The notes beneath the pieces were generated by a model, which was not told the origin of the DNA, searched no databases, and was given only the letters and a program-made list of their open reading frames with translations. Positions 37,860 to 50,308 of a stretch of 64,000 nucleotides of DNA are shown here, piece after piece; the first letter of the stretch is position 1; every line of letters starts with the position of its first letter. The stretch comes from Dillenia suffruticosa (lineage: Eukaryota; Streptophyta; Magnoliopsida; Dilleniales; Dilleniaceae), in assembly GCA_033439265.1 (NCBI GenBank), contig JAVTVX010000035.1, positions 3,886,001 through 3,950,000 of the forward strand, read 5' to 3'. The position numbers and the translations under genes were made by a program.

Positions 37860-38553
37860 ATGTATGGCTTTTGAATTAACATTAGGGCTGCAAGCAGTGA
37901 GATGGCAAAACCATGGGGGTTAAGAGAGGGATTGTACATGGCCAAGAAAAGAAACTCAAGAGGTGGAAACCGAGTCATTATACTTGACGAATGTTTTAAC
38001 CAAGGGGATGGAAGACAATGATCCCCTAGAAATCCTAGTGCAAGTGTAAGAGAGTCCTGGAAGAAATAAAGGTTTTAACAGTAAGACTCATTAATAGGGA
38101 GACAAACAAATGCGCGGATAAGCTTCGAAGCTAGTAACGGAACTAAATTTTCCTCCGCCAGAATTGGCCCAGGCAATCAAGGATGACACAGAGGAATGAT
38201 ACAGAGGGGGGCTAGAGTGGCTAAGAAAGCAAGGATGGGGGGATTGGGGCGGGTCCTGAGTATTTGTCTGCATTTTACACCCCCCCCCCCCCAAAAAATA
38301 AAACCCACAAACTTCCAGCAACACAAGACCAGACAAACATAAAAAGAGACACAAATCATATTATCAACAGGCTGACGGGCCGACATCGCATTGATTCATA
38401 TAATGGAAACCATAGTAGCAAATTCACCACAGAGAAAAAGAAAAATATTCATAACAATGGCCAAAGGCCTTATCATCATCACAAATTCAGAAACAGGAGA
38501 GACCAGGTACACCAGACCAAACCAACGGGGCATCACAGGAACCACCAAACAAC

Positions 38554-40476
<1,923 letters not shown>

Positions 40477-40560
40477 CTTGAGGGAGAAAGAGGGAGCTTC
40501 TGTTCAATCGATGAAGATAAGAAATGAATAAGATGAAAAACAAGAGAGAGGAAGGGAGAA

Positions 40561-40566
40561 TTTATA
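40561..40566 (-). promoter_or_regulatory. TATA box of the polyubiquitin gene
   Basis: TATAAA on the - strand (tttata on +) lies about 85 bases upstream of the leader intron, leaving a leader exon of roughly 55 bases. A site II element TGGGCC (40602-40607, - strand) is about 36 bases further upstream, and a second TGGGCC occurs at 40868-40873 on the + strand. Site II motifs are targets of class I TCP factors and mark growth-linked promoters. Confidence 0.8.
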
Positions 40567-40619
40567 GAGGGGAGAAGACCGACTAGAAGACGGAGTTAGA
40601 TGGCCCAAGTTGAAGCGGA

Positions 40620-43600
40620 AACAAAAAGGAAGCAGAGGCGTAGACGGAGTCAAGAAGTACCGTCAAATCCTCAACACGATTACGCCGTTCACGTTACGAC
40701 GGAGCAATTTTGTTTCGATCTGTTAAGAGTCCGGTTTGGCCGAAATTCTTGCCTCCAGTTTTGGACTTTTCGCGTCCTTTGAATTAGGTCGGTGCGGTGC
40801 ACCGTCTCTGGTGTCTGAATTTTAATTATTTTCTCGGGAGATATGATTATAAATCTAATATTTCCTTTGGGCCTTTTCTTCGGGAATAAAAAGCAAGAAG
40901 ACAAAAATACTAATATTTTATTTTGAACTTTCGTATTATTTTAACAGCAAATACATAAAAAATTATTCTTTAAATTATTATTTAATAATTATTAACTTAT
41001 AACGAATGTTTTTGTTATGTATTTTATAGATATTGATAGACATAGATTAATAAAATAGTTTTATAATTCAATGCTTTTAGAATAATATGGGAGATTTTAA
41101 AAATTAATTTTTTTTTTATATATTTGGTTTGTGGTTGTTTATGATTCTTATTTCCTTTTGTTCTACAAGGAATTAATTATCCTAAAATATTCAATTAAAA
41201 ATAATAATTTTAATTTATTAATTTTTGGTATTCTTCCCTTTACTCGGAAATATAAATGCTACAATTTCGGCAAATATATAAATAAAACTAAATGTAAATT
41301 ACTAAATTAATGGAATAGTTTATTACAAATTGATTTGGGTTTCCTTTTTTAATGGGATGTGGGTCATCATGATGGGCTCGGACCTTTTAAGTGGGGCCCT
41401 CCATGACGACATAGTGTGATTATAATGATGAGGGAGAGAGCTGATATTTTATTGGACTCCGCTCCTATTTTGTAAGGTTCCTTAAAGTGGTTTTAATGTC
41501 TATCCAGAATTATTTATTAATTTTTTGATGATAATGATGTGGGGGAGCTGATATATTTTATTTTATTTTAATAAAATGATAATGAAAATTATAAAAATAC
41601 AAAAAATATATATTTAAATAAATTTCTTTTACTATTTAAATATCTATATAAAAACTTTTATATATTTTATTAAGGTGCCTTATTGCGGTTTTATTAATCA
41701 TCCAGAAATTATTAATTTTCTGAGAAACCTGTAATTTGCACTCTTGGGTTTCCCAGTTTTGTAAGTTTCAAAAGTGGCAACGCAGCCGCCTCAGACTCCA
41801 CAATTTTGCCGTAAGGAATTTTCTTCCTTGTGACTCACGTCGTTAGCTACCTCGTTAAATCAGCACCCAAGACACGTATCGGGATCGAATGATGTGAAAC
41901 TTTATCTTTTAAGCAAATCAAATACCGCATATTTAAATTCTAAAAATAATAAAAAAAAAATTTAAGAATATCAATTTTTAAAATAAATCTTATAATACTT
42001 AAATTAAATTAATCATATAAATTTTAAATATTAGTGATAAAAAACAATGACACGTATTTTTTTTTAAAAAAAATATGATAGTGAATAATTAAAAAAACAA
42101 AAATTTTGTCCAGAAGTTTGGTTGGAATGTTAGCTTCACCTTTTGACAAAATCTTAGCATAATTTCTCTCGATTCACAAAAAAGTTCAAAATCAAATCGC
42201 ATCTTCCTCGTATGCTCTTCAACTAAAATCCTACATTATTATCGGCCTTTTATGGAAATCGGCCATAGGAACAGCTTTCGATGAAACTACATCGAAATGA
42301 TATTGTTTCTGACCTAATCCATCCTTCACAATCCAATACGAAATGACAATTATACGAGAAACACTGGTGTTTTCTTTATACCTTATTTTATTTTATTCGA
42401 TTGATTCAATTCAAATATTATCAAATTTATTTTTAAAAATTAATTTTTTTAAATTCTTTTTTATTATTTTTATAAATTAAAATCGAGATTTTTAATTAAA
42501 AAATAGAATGTGACCCAAAAAATTTGATTTCAAAAAACACTCACTGTTTTGAAGAATTGTTGTCTTAGTTTAATTAGGTTCGAATCAATTCAGTAATTTC
42601 TCGCAAATGACGACCACGGACCTCCAAATACAACACCAAGTTAACAAAAGCCGATCTCATTGACGGCTTCAAGAACAACTTGGTTAGAGGTGAAATTTGC
42701 AAACATTGGCAAAATGATACTGCTTAAAATTTGCAATCAAAGAGCTGGCTTTTACCGCCAAAATAATAATAACACTGGGGCAAATACCTCCGCAAATGAA
42801 TAATATATGCGCCCAGTTCAACTTGATTCTATCTTGATTCGAGAGAAAATACAAAACTTTCCATTGGAATAACTTGTTCTTGATCTTCTCTTGTCCAAAA
42901 ACAAAGTTAGGAATCCCTTTGAATTCTTTGATTTCTAGCACCACCGCATCCCAAGTTACTTGAGGCCATACACATAAACTTGGTACCCAATTCTTATTTT
43001 TGAAGGAAGGGTATCAAAAGTTGGACCAAAAGTGAGGCCACCGACTAACAAACCATGGGGGAAAAGATTTGAATTGAGAGTCAAACAAGAAGAACCATGA
43101 ATGGTCAACACTACAAAAGAATATGATATTAAACCATGCATTTTGATAATCAATATGTTGATTGATTAGACGAATGGGATCACAAAATTACTCTCTTTAT
43201 GAAACATTGAGAATAAGCAACTCTGGCGGGGTTTTCATCATCGTATCTGTGCCGGAGTTCAATAGAGTCGGTGTCAACTAAAATAAGCCCCCCCCCCCAT
43301 TACGCTTCTAGAACCCATTTTTAGGCTTCGATGGAGGAGCCGCCCCTTCATCCGTACTACAACCGATGAAAATAGTCTCCAAATCAATACGTGTGTGTGA
43401 ATATAATTTTGAAATGAAGATTTTAAGCTTTAAAATGATTGTATTGCATTCAAATCACAAGTAAATGGAAAATGGAGTACATGGCATTATTTGTATTTAA
43501 ATCTCAGAAGATATGAATGTTACAGTGACAAAAAAATCATTAGCATGGCAAGTTGCAATGGCGGTTAGAATTATGACAAGGGTTTCTACTTATTATGACA

Positions 43601-45397
43601 TAATTATCATTTTGACATACATTCACATTCAGTAATGAAGTTTTGACAATAAGGACTGTCATCAGCATATGCCCATGATTCTCACGGTAGGTTCCAACCT
43701 TAACCATAGGAAGTTTTGGAAATTATTTTATTGGCTGTCCTTAACCTTAGGTTCTTTAACAGGAGCTTTATAAAGTTTATGATTATTAGTTGTTTTATAC
43801 TTTTACTTTATCGGCTGTCTTTAAAGTGAATGGGCGTGGGCCAGGCCACAGGATGTCCGTCTCCGCACTGCAGCTCCTACAATTATTTCACCTCCGGCCC
43901 ATATGATAATTTTTTTTTTTATACCATGGCTGGACCACCAACCTAATATTCGGGATTTCGTCCCGACTAATCTGAATCGACCTCTTACAGGGTCCAATTG
44001 AGAGGTAAGTCTCCCGACGCTGATTTTTCCGTTCTCATATTTTAATGTCCTTTCAATGGTGTCCCTGCAAAACATGTTATTGCAAAGGAAGCGTAGCTTC
44101 CTTCTCGACCATATATATATATAACAGAGCATTTATCATGCTGAGTTGAACCTACAATTTTTGTACCAGCAGAATTGTCTGTGGGTAATAATACAGCGAT
44201 CCTCTCTACTGTTCAACAATATACCAACCTATTTTCTGTTAAAATAACACACATTTTTGCATTAGTAAAGAAATGCACCGATTGTTTTGCTAAAAAATTT
44301 GCGAGGTACCCTCAAAATCGAAGTTGTCGAAAGCTAAGGTAGAAAATTTTGTAATGGTATCAATTCAATATGAAATGACAATTTTGTCCTCGAGCAAAAT
44401 GGTCATTATGCCCTTAGACTATCTTCTCTCCCCTTTTCTCCTCTCTCTGATCGATCTAGGTCGGTACATCAATCTCTCTTATTTCCGCTCTGGATCAATT
44501 CTCTCTCTTGTTTTTTCTTTCCTTCATCCTGTTGCTATATCTGATTGATTTGGACCACCTCCTCTGCCTATTTCTCTCTCTTTTGAATTGTTGATTAACT
44601 TTTCCTCTTTTAGGTTTTTTTTTCTTCTCTCTCAAGATCTCTTCTTTTCTCTCTCTTTCGCTTTCTCTCTCGTTGATCGTTGATCTCAAGGTCGATTATT
44701 TCAAAAAGTGAAACTGATTGATGTGTGAATAAAAAAAAAAGAGAGATAAAGAGAGAGAGAGAGAGAGAGAGAGAGAATAAGAGATCAACAGAGAAAACAT
44801 GAATCGATTAGGAGAAAGAGGAACAGACGTGTCAAGAAAAATAAAGAAAATGAGTAGAGAGATTGATCTTGAGAAGAGAGAGAAGAAGGAAAAAGAGATT
44901 ACGACACAAATAGGTTAAAAGAGAGAAAGGGAAAAGGAGATTATTGATTGACCGATCTGGCTAGTGATTGATCAATCAATCGATCGAGATCAAGAGCAGA
45001 TAACGGGATGATCAATTTCACTCATGGACAGAACTGTTATTTTATTTCAAAATAATGTTGATGCTAAAAACATATATTTTTGATGGCATTTTGTAATTTT
45101 TTGAACTTTTTTTTTTAATAAAACGTGATTTTCCTAAACATTATATCTTTTTGATATAAAACTCTACCAAAACCTTTTAACTCTAGAGATTGCAACATGC
45201 GATGGTCACCAAATTATGAGCACTTTGACATACCCTAAAAGGAAAAATAATATGTAGTACAGGGGTTAATCTGATAGTCATAACTCTCTTTTTTAATTTC
45301 GTGTTTTAAGATTTTAATTTCGTATAAACAAAAAATAAATGATAAAAAATAATATATAACCCGCAATTGTCTCTCTACTATGTCAATGATCAACACC
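40620..45397. other. gene-poor AT-rich region upstream of the polyubiquitin gene
   Basis: The first few hundred bases are the polyubiquitin promoter. The rest is mostly AT-rich. Two - strand frames at 42684-42944 and 42956-43153 might be parts of one old coding sequence, but I recognise neither. A C11 run lies at 43288-43298. A repeat-like block at 43940-44060 shares landmarks with 36541-36690. A pyrimidine-rich then purine-rich block fills 44395-44960. No live gene is supported. Confidence 0.5.
44395..44960. repeat. polypyrimidine block followed by polypurine block with GA microsatellite
   Basis: From 44395 to about 44680 the + strand is CT-rich (ctctctctgatcg, tttctctctctttcg). From 44740 to 44960 it is GA-rich, including (GA)13 at 44750-44776 and repeated gagagaaag words. 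GATCGAT-type words occur in both arms (around 44451 and 44978). The arrangement could fold back on itself, but the pairing is imperfect and I could not fix terminal repeats. A similar CT-then-GA layout is at 17640-18560. Confidence 0.5.
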
Positions 45398-46540
45398 GCA
45401 GAACGTGGCCATGGTGCCGTGATCGCTTTCCCATTCACTAGTCATATAGGGCCGCTTCGGAGGTGATGTTCTCATTTTTTGCCACGCAAAAGTCAAATAA
45501 AGCAAGCTTCTCCGATGAAGAGTTCCTCTACAGCATGAGCCTTCCGATGTAGAAGATGGCTTGCTAGAGGGTTTCATTCCAAAGGGACACCCCCAAGAGC
45601 CTGTTGTGTTGTTCTTAAAGGCAACACCAAATAACTTCAAGAAAGCATTGAAGTGGTCGTGACTGAGGTAGGAAGGGAAGTTACTTGTGTAGTGTAGTGA
45701 GTGATGCATTTTTATGGTTGTGGAAAATTAATATATATATATATATAGTTGTCATTATCACAACTAGCATTTACTCGATCCAATTCCAGGCCTTGAATAT
45801 GAAAAGAAGCCTCTAAAGTTCATTCCAGGACTATCATCATTGTTAGTGAAGGACTTACCAGAAGGCGTTCTGTTTGGAAACTTAGAATCAGAATTCCCAA
45901 AAATGCTCCACAACATGTCAAGAATGCTACCAAAAGCAACTGCAGTTTGTGTAAAACTCATTCGAAGAAATCGGCCCCACAATCACTAATGTTCTAAAAT
46001 CAAACTTCAAAAAACTCCTCTCGTGTTGGTCCACGGTCTTTGATAATGTCTTCTCAGCCTGCCTCTGATGAATATGTTTGCTTAACATGGCTCGACAAGC
46101 ACAAACAGGCCTCGGTAGTGTACATCAGTTTTGGTTCAGTCATTCCATTACCCCCAAGCAAGGAAATTCCCTTGACAGAGGCATTGGAGGAAAGTAGATT
46201 TCTATTCCACTGGTCTGTCGGGAAACACTAAGGAGTTAAATACCAAAAGGGTTCTTGGAAAGGACAGCAGAGAGAGGGAGAATGGTGCCATGAACTCCCA
46301 AACGCAGGTTCTGGCACACGAGTCTGTGGGTGCTTTTGTGACTCGTAGTGGTTGGAAGTCGGTTGGTGAGAGCATTGCTGGTGGTGTGCCCATGATTTGC
46401 TGGCCTTTTTTTGGTGATCAAGCACTTAACACAAGGATTGTGGAGGATGTTTGGGGAATAGGTTTTGGAATTAAGAGCGGTGTGATTTCAAAAGATGAGA
46501 TGATTAAATCTTGTTTAAGAGGAATTAGTGTCCAACTACT
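45398..46540 (+). pseudogene. broken flavonoid-type UDP-glycosyltransferase (UGT78-like)
   Basis: Pieces of one glycosyltransferase occur in order but in different frames. The N-terminal strand reads IAFPFTSHIGPL after a frameshift (about 45420-45457). EGFIPKGHPQEPV and FLKATPNNFKKAL follow (about 45555-45650). About 60 family residues are then missing at a TA-rich spot near 45730. Next come KPLKFIPGLSSLLVKDLPEG and GNLESEFPKMLHNMSRMLPK (45800-45945), NSFEEIGPTITNVLKSNFKK, and CLTWLDKHKQASVVYISFGS. The sugar-donor motif has its first Trp codon changed to TGA (46291-46293), a one-base loss in the next codons, the key His replaced by Arg (46344-46346) and Asn by Lys (46356-46358). The frame ends early near 46535. 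Intact members glycosylate anthocyanidins and flavonols. Confidence 0.9.
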
Positions 46541-47793
46541 GACCGTTTAAACGTGGATGAAAATCGTAACTTTATTAATTTTCCAAAAAGTGAATATGAC
46601 CGACTAACCTAAAGTTTACAAGAGATGAAATGTTTATGGACGAATCGTGAAAGCGTATGACTTAGAATCTCAGGTGCAAGATCAGACCGTATGGATCTTC
46701 TCTTGCTCTTCCCCGCCTAGACCAAGACTGGTACAAGTTTCCACCATATTTGTCAATTTCAAAGGCATCTGTGCGGAATTATCTATCGCTTCAAAGGAAG
46801 AAAGGTAACTGTAAGAAAATATTGTACAAATAAATTTCCCAACAACACATATCACAAGCACCAACAAATCATAAGAATGTGTACACTGTGGTTTATTACA
46901 CAAATCACAGGTCACTCCGCCATGTTCGAGTGTTGATATCAGTTGAGAGTGGGTGCAATGCAAGTGATTTCTAAATTGAATTTGAATAAGCTGCGTATAG
47001 TTTCTCACAAACAAGTTAAGGGCGGGCGTGTTCGGAAATCTACCACTTTCTCTGTACTAGTCCCATGGCTTCCTAATTCAACTAGTAATGTCCGCGACAC
47101 TCCTGTCAAGAAATTCCTAGGATCAAATCTCGCTAATGCTAGGCTGTGAAATGTGTAGGCGGGGGAGAGCCACCTTAATTGTATAGCTTAATCATTTGCA
47201 CATGTAACTTATTGGTGTGTTATCACTTCCAATTTGTGTGTTTTTTTTTAAAAAAAAAAAAAAAAAAATCAGTACAGGAATAGCTTCAATAGTGATTGGA
47301 TTCTAGTTCATAGTTTTAATTTGGAAAGCACAAAGCTTTTTGGCTTTCATTCTTAATCATAATATATTTTAGATTTCTATTTCGCCTTAATTTTAATTTT
47401 AACCTAATAATTTCCAATTTTGTTCTTTCACCCAAGGATTCTATGGAAAAGGTTGACTTACCAAGGCGAATTGAATTCTCACGGGTCAACACCCAATGTT
47501 GTATATGTAACTTGTCTGCTCAAACACGAGACCTAGATCCTCCTTCGTGGGCGTGGCGGATTGAGTCAAAGCCCAAGAAGGCCCAAATTAGTGCTCAAGC
47601 GAAACCATCACATTGCCTACTTGTGGTTGATGACAACAGAGTCAGCTTATTTAAATAAACTTTGTTTAAGGATATTTTTGACGAGTTAAACTTGAAATAC
47701 TTTACTATTGAAATTATAATCCCTAATTTTATTTGTTCATGATTTAAAATTCAAAGTATATATAAAAATAAAGAGAACAAAATAGACAAGTTT

Positions 47794-47993
47794 GACAAAC
47801 GTAAATCTTATCAACGGACAGTTGGTATAGTAGTATGTAGTGCTAAATCCCTTAACCAAGTTTTCAAATTCGACTCGCGGTTTGGGAATAAAAAAAACTA
47901 TGTTGAGAGAATAACTCTTTTAAATGAGTCACTACAAATCTTGAACCGGATTAGCAGTTAGTATAGTAACAAAAAAAAAAAGACAAACGTAAA
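47794..47993 (+). mobile_element. tRNA-derived SINE with perfect 12-base target duplication
   Basis: The direct repeat gacaaacgtaaa flanks the insert at 47794-47805 and 47982-47993. The 176-base body carries an internal pol III A box tggtatagtag (47823-47833, fitting TRGYNNANNNG) and, about 45 bases on, a B box attcgactc (47868-47876, eight of nine positions of GWTCRANNC). It ends in an A11 tail (47971-47981). These are the defining parts of a tRNA-related SINE. The perfect duplication suggests a fairly recent insertion. It encodes no protein and would depend on LINE machinery. Confidence 0.88.
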
Positions 47994-48101
47994 CCCTAAG
48001 TCCTTCGGTGGCATAACGTGAACTATTTTTATTGAGATTTAAAATTTTATATTTAAAATTTTATATTTAAAATTTCAAATGATAGACTTTGCACAAAAAT
48101 G

Positions 48102-48190
48102 TTTTTTTTTTTTTCCTCTGGAGAGTGCCAAAACATAAATTCAAACACCCAATTGGTTTAAGGTCGTGTTAGCCAATTGATCCATGCCAC
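48102..48190 (-). mobile_element. second SINE-like fragment, reverse orientation
   Basis: A T13 run (48102-48114) is the A tail on the - strand. Upstream on that strand is an exact A box, tggctaacacg (48165-48175), and a weak B box around gtttgaatt. The element seems about 90 bases long. I could not find a convincing target duplication, so its limits are approximate and it is older or truncated. Confidence 0.5.
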
Positions 48191-48827
48191 TGAAAGTACT
48201 TATGCTGTTCGATTAGTCATGTAAATCACAGACTTGCTGGAACCTTCTGTCTCTTCCGATTAGTCGTTGTTGTTGAATGATCAAATTCAATTACATTAGC
48301 ATAATTCGAATAGCTACCTAGTCTATAGCCCAATAGCTAGCTAATCTTGTACATGTTCTCTAGGCCTGCAATTGTTTTCAAGAGTGGACCTACACATTTT
48401 GAAATGGAAGGGCAATTCAATTCAACCCACAGCTACTCCGCCATAACCGAAGGAGTCCGGATTTCATTTATTTATTTATTTATAACGAAATTTGAATTTT
48501 CACACTATCCCTTTGGGACAGAGTCTAGACTTCATAATTACAATTTTTTTACAAGAAAAGTAATAATAATTAAAAAAATATTCATAGATTATTTTTTCAT
48601 GATTATGTAAATATTAAGAGATTATTAAATGAGATAGACTAATTCATTTCTACCAAATACACAAAAAAAAAATTGTACGGTATAACAATTAAATTTGTAT
48701 TGGTTCAAAAAAATAGTTCTAAATCTGTAATATTCCAAGACAAGAAAGGGCAAATTCTACACATCACAGGGGATTCCAACCCATATATGCGTAAAAGCAA
48801 GTAAAATTTGTAAGTCATAGACTAGCA

Positions 48828-48834
48828 TATAAAT
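48828..48834 (+). promoter_or_regulatory. TATA box of the DVL/ROT4 gene
   Basis: TATAAAT lies about 133 bases before the start codon. The predicted leader contains an uninterrupted GA run (48923-48955) that ends about 12 bases before the ATG, with no upstream ATG in the same frame. Confidence 0.6.
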
Positions 48835-48919
48835 GCCTCAACTTCCAACACTTAAGTCTTTGCTTATATTTACTTCAACTATAGTAGTGTGGAAACAGCT
48901 CTCCAAGAAGCTCAAATAG

Positions 48920-48958
<39 letters not shown>

Positions 48959-48966
48959 GAGAGAGA

Positions 48967-49152
48967 ATGGAAGGTGATGATATTGATCATGATCAAGAAA
49001 ACATAGGAAGGAGGGGACACGAGGGAGTGCACACGTGCAAATCATTTGGACAGAAGTGCAATCATATGGTCAAGAAGCAGAGAGCCAAATTTTATATCCT
49101 CAGACGCTGCATTGCTATGCTTGTGTGCTGGCATGAACGAGGTGACCCTTGA
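48967..49152 (+). CDS. ROT4: DVL/RTFL small polypeptide, ROT4-like
   Basis: An intronless frame of 61 residues. DVL/RTFL peptides restrict cell proliferation along the length of organs when overexpressed and sit at the plasma membrane. The conserved segment covers about residues 24-56: [15 protein letters not shown], then [18 protein letters not shown]. It closely matches Arabidopsis ROT4 (CKTFGQKCSHVVKKQ and [18 protein letters not shown] as remembered). The N-terminal 23 residues are acidic and variable, as usual. ATG 48967 is the first ATG after the GA leader; a GTG four codons earlier is in frame but not a plausible start. Such genes are commonly missed because of their size. The 3' UTR follows from 49153. 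Confidence 0.93.
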   Translation: MEGDDIDHDQENIGRRGHEGVHTCKSFGQKCNHMVKKQRAKFYILRRCIAMLVCWHERGDP

Positions 49153-50266
49153 TCTGATTCCGGAAAGTGGGGAAAAAAAGAGAAAAAAAAAAAAACACTT
49201 GTACTCTTGTTGTGTGATTTTCTGTAAACATTATTATTACTCTATTATTTCTAGCTTAGGCTTTGTAAAATTTGATACTTTGAGTGCTTATGGTACGAAA
49301 TTCGTATACCAATTCAATTCATCTCTATACTATTTGGGTTTCATTAGTTTCTTCAACTCTCTGGAATCTGGGTTTTGTTAATGATGATGATGAGGAGGTT
49401 GACCAAAGCATTTCGTTTCACATTACAGAGATGAGAGCTCCTCTTTTGATATCATTCTTACTTACCAAACGTTATTTTTACATAAATTGGTTGAATATTT
49501 TTGCCTTGGTTGTACTTTTGATTGGACACGAGCACATATGCATCAATATCAAATTGTTTCAACCATAAGTTTCTTCCTGTTCTTGTTAAGCTAAATTATG
49601 AGTTAATCCAATCATCAGTGATTTTGAGTATAAAGTTGTTTTCCTGCTTAACTATATAAACCGTCACAAAATTTTGTCGGTTGAGGAAAAATTTTAATAG
49701 GAAAACTAATTGGAAGGGTATGATTGATATAAAAAATGAATTATATTGTGCAATAATAGATGGTTGAACCATAGCATAACCCAACAAGTTGTCCATTTGA
49801 CCTTCGTGTTTCCGGGTGTGGAGACAAGAGCTAGCATCATTTTTCTTAATTTCTTCGATTCGACTATGTCCTTCCAACCAGGTCTTTGTGTTCATCTTCT
49901 TGGCCTCAATGTTTCTTTTCTTCCAACAACAATAAGGCTCTGTTTCCACTATCCAGATCTCTAATTTCTAACAATTTATTTTTATCGGCTGGTTTTATAA
50001 TTTTAGCAAGATGGGTGTACTCCTGAATTCACCTTGTGCATCCAAATCAATGGTCATGATATGATATGATGTCCCAAAGAGCAATTCCTTTCATAACTAG
50101 TACTTGAATTGAAGATGAAAATGACAGGGGACACAGGGCAATACGCAGTCACAAATATGATTGAAGCTGAAGGACTATCCATCGGAATGCAATTTTGGCT
50201 CTCTCCCTCTCTCCTTAATGCATGTGAGAATTAAGAATAATGTCACAATATTTTGAAGAAGAAAAT

Positions 50267-50308
<42 letters not shown>

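Larger units (their letters stand above)
36290..38553. other. intergenic region between PPR and polyubiquitin genes
   Basis: PPR and polyubiquitin are both on the - strand, so this holds the PPR promoter and leader and the polyubiquitin 3' UTR. Inside it are a probable SINE (37166-37289), a ribonuclease H remnant (37743-37859), and a C13-A6 tract at 38280-38298. The stretch 36541-36690 shares short ordered landmarks with 43940-44060. AT-rich DNA fills the rest, and no gene is supported. Confidence 0.6.
46541..48827. other. intergenic region with SINE insertions before the DVL gene
   Basis: The span 46541-47700 has no recognised gene. A T9-A19 tract lies at 47241-47268. Two SINE-like elements lie close together at 47794-47993 and 48102-48190. 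The last 400 bases before the DVL TATA box are ordinary AT-rich promoter DNA. A weak C-rich frame on the - strand near 46900 was considered as a retroelement zinc knuckle but not accepted. Confidence 0.5.

Noticed and set aside
46682-47014. - strand frame with CDLCNKPQCTHSYD, resembling a retroelement zinc knuckle
   Set aside because: The spacing does not match CX2CX4HX4C, and no flanking gag, protease or integrase sequence is present.
49596-49949. 117-codon - strand frame in the gene-poor region
   Set aside because: It has no recognised motif, no promoter signals, and a composition like that of surrounding random frames.
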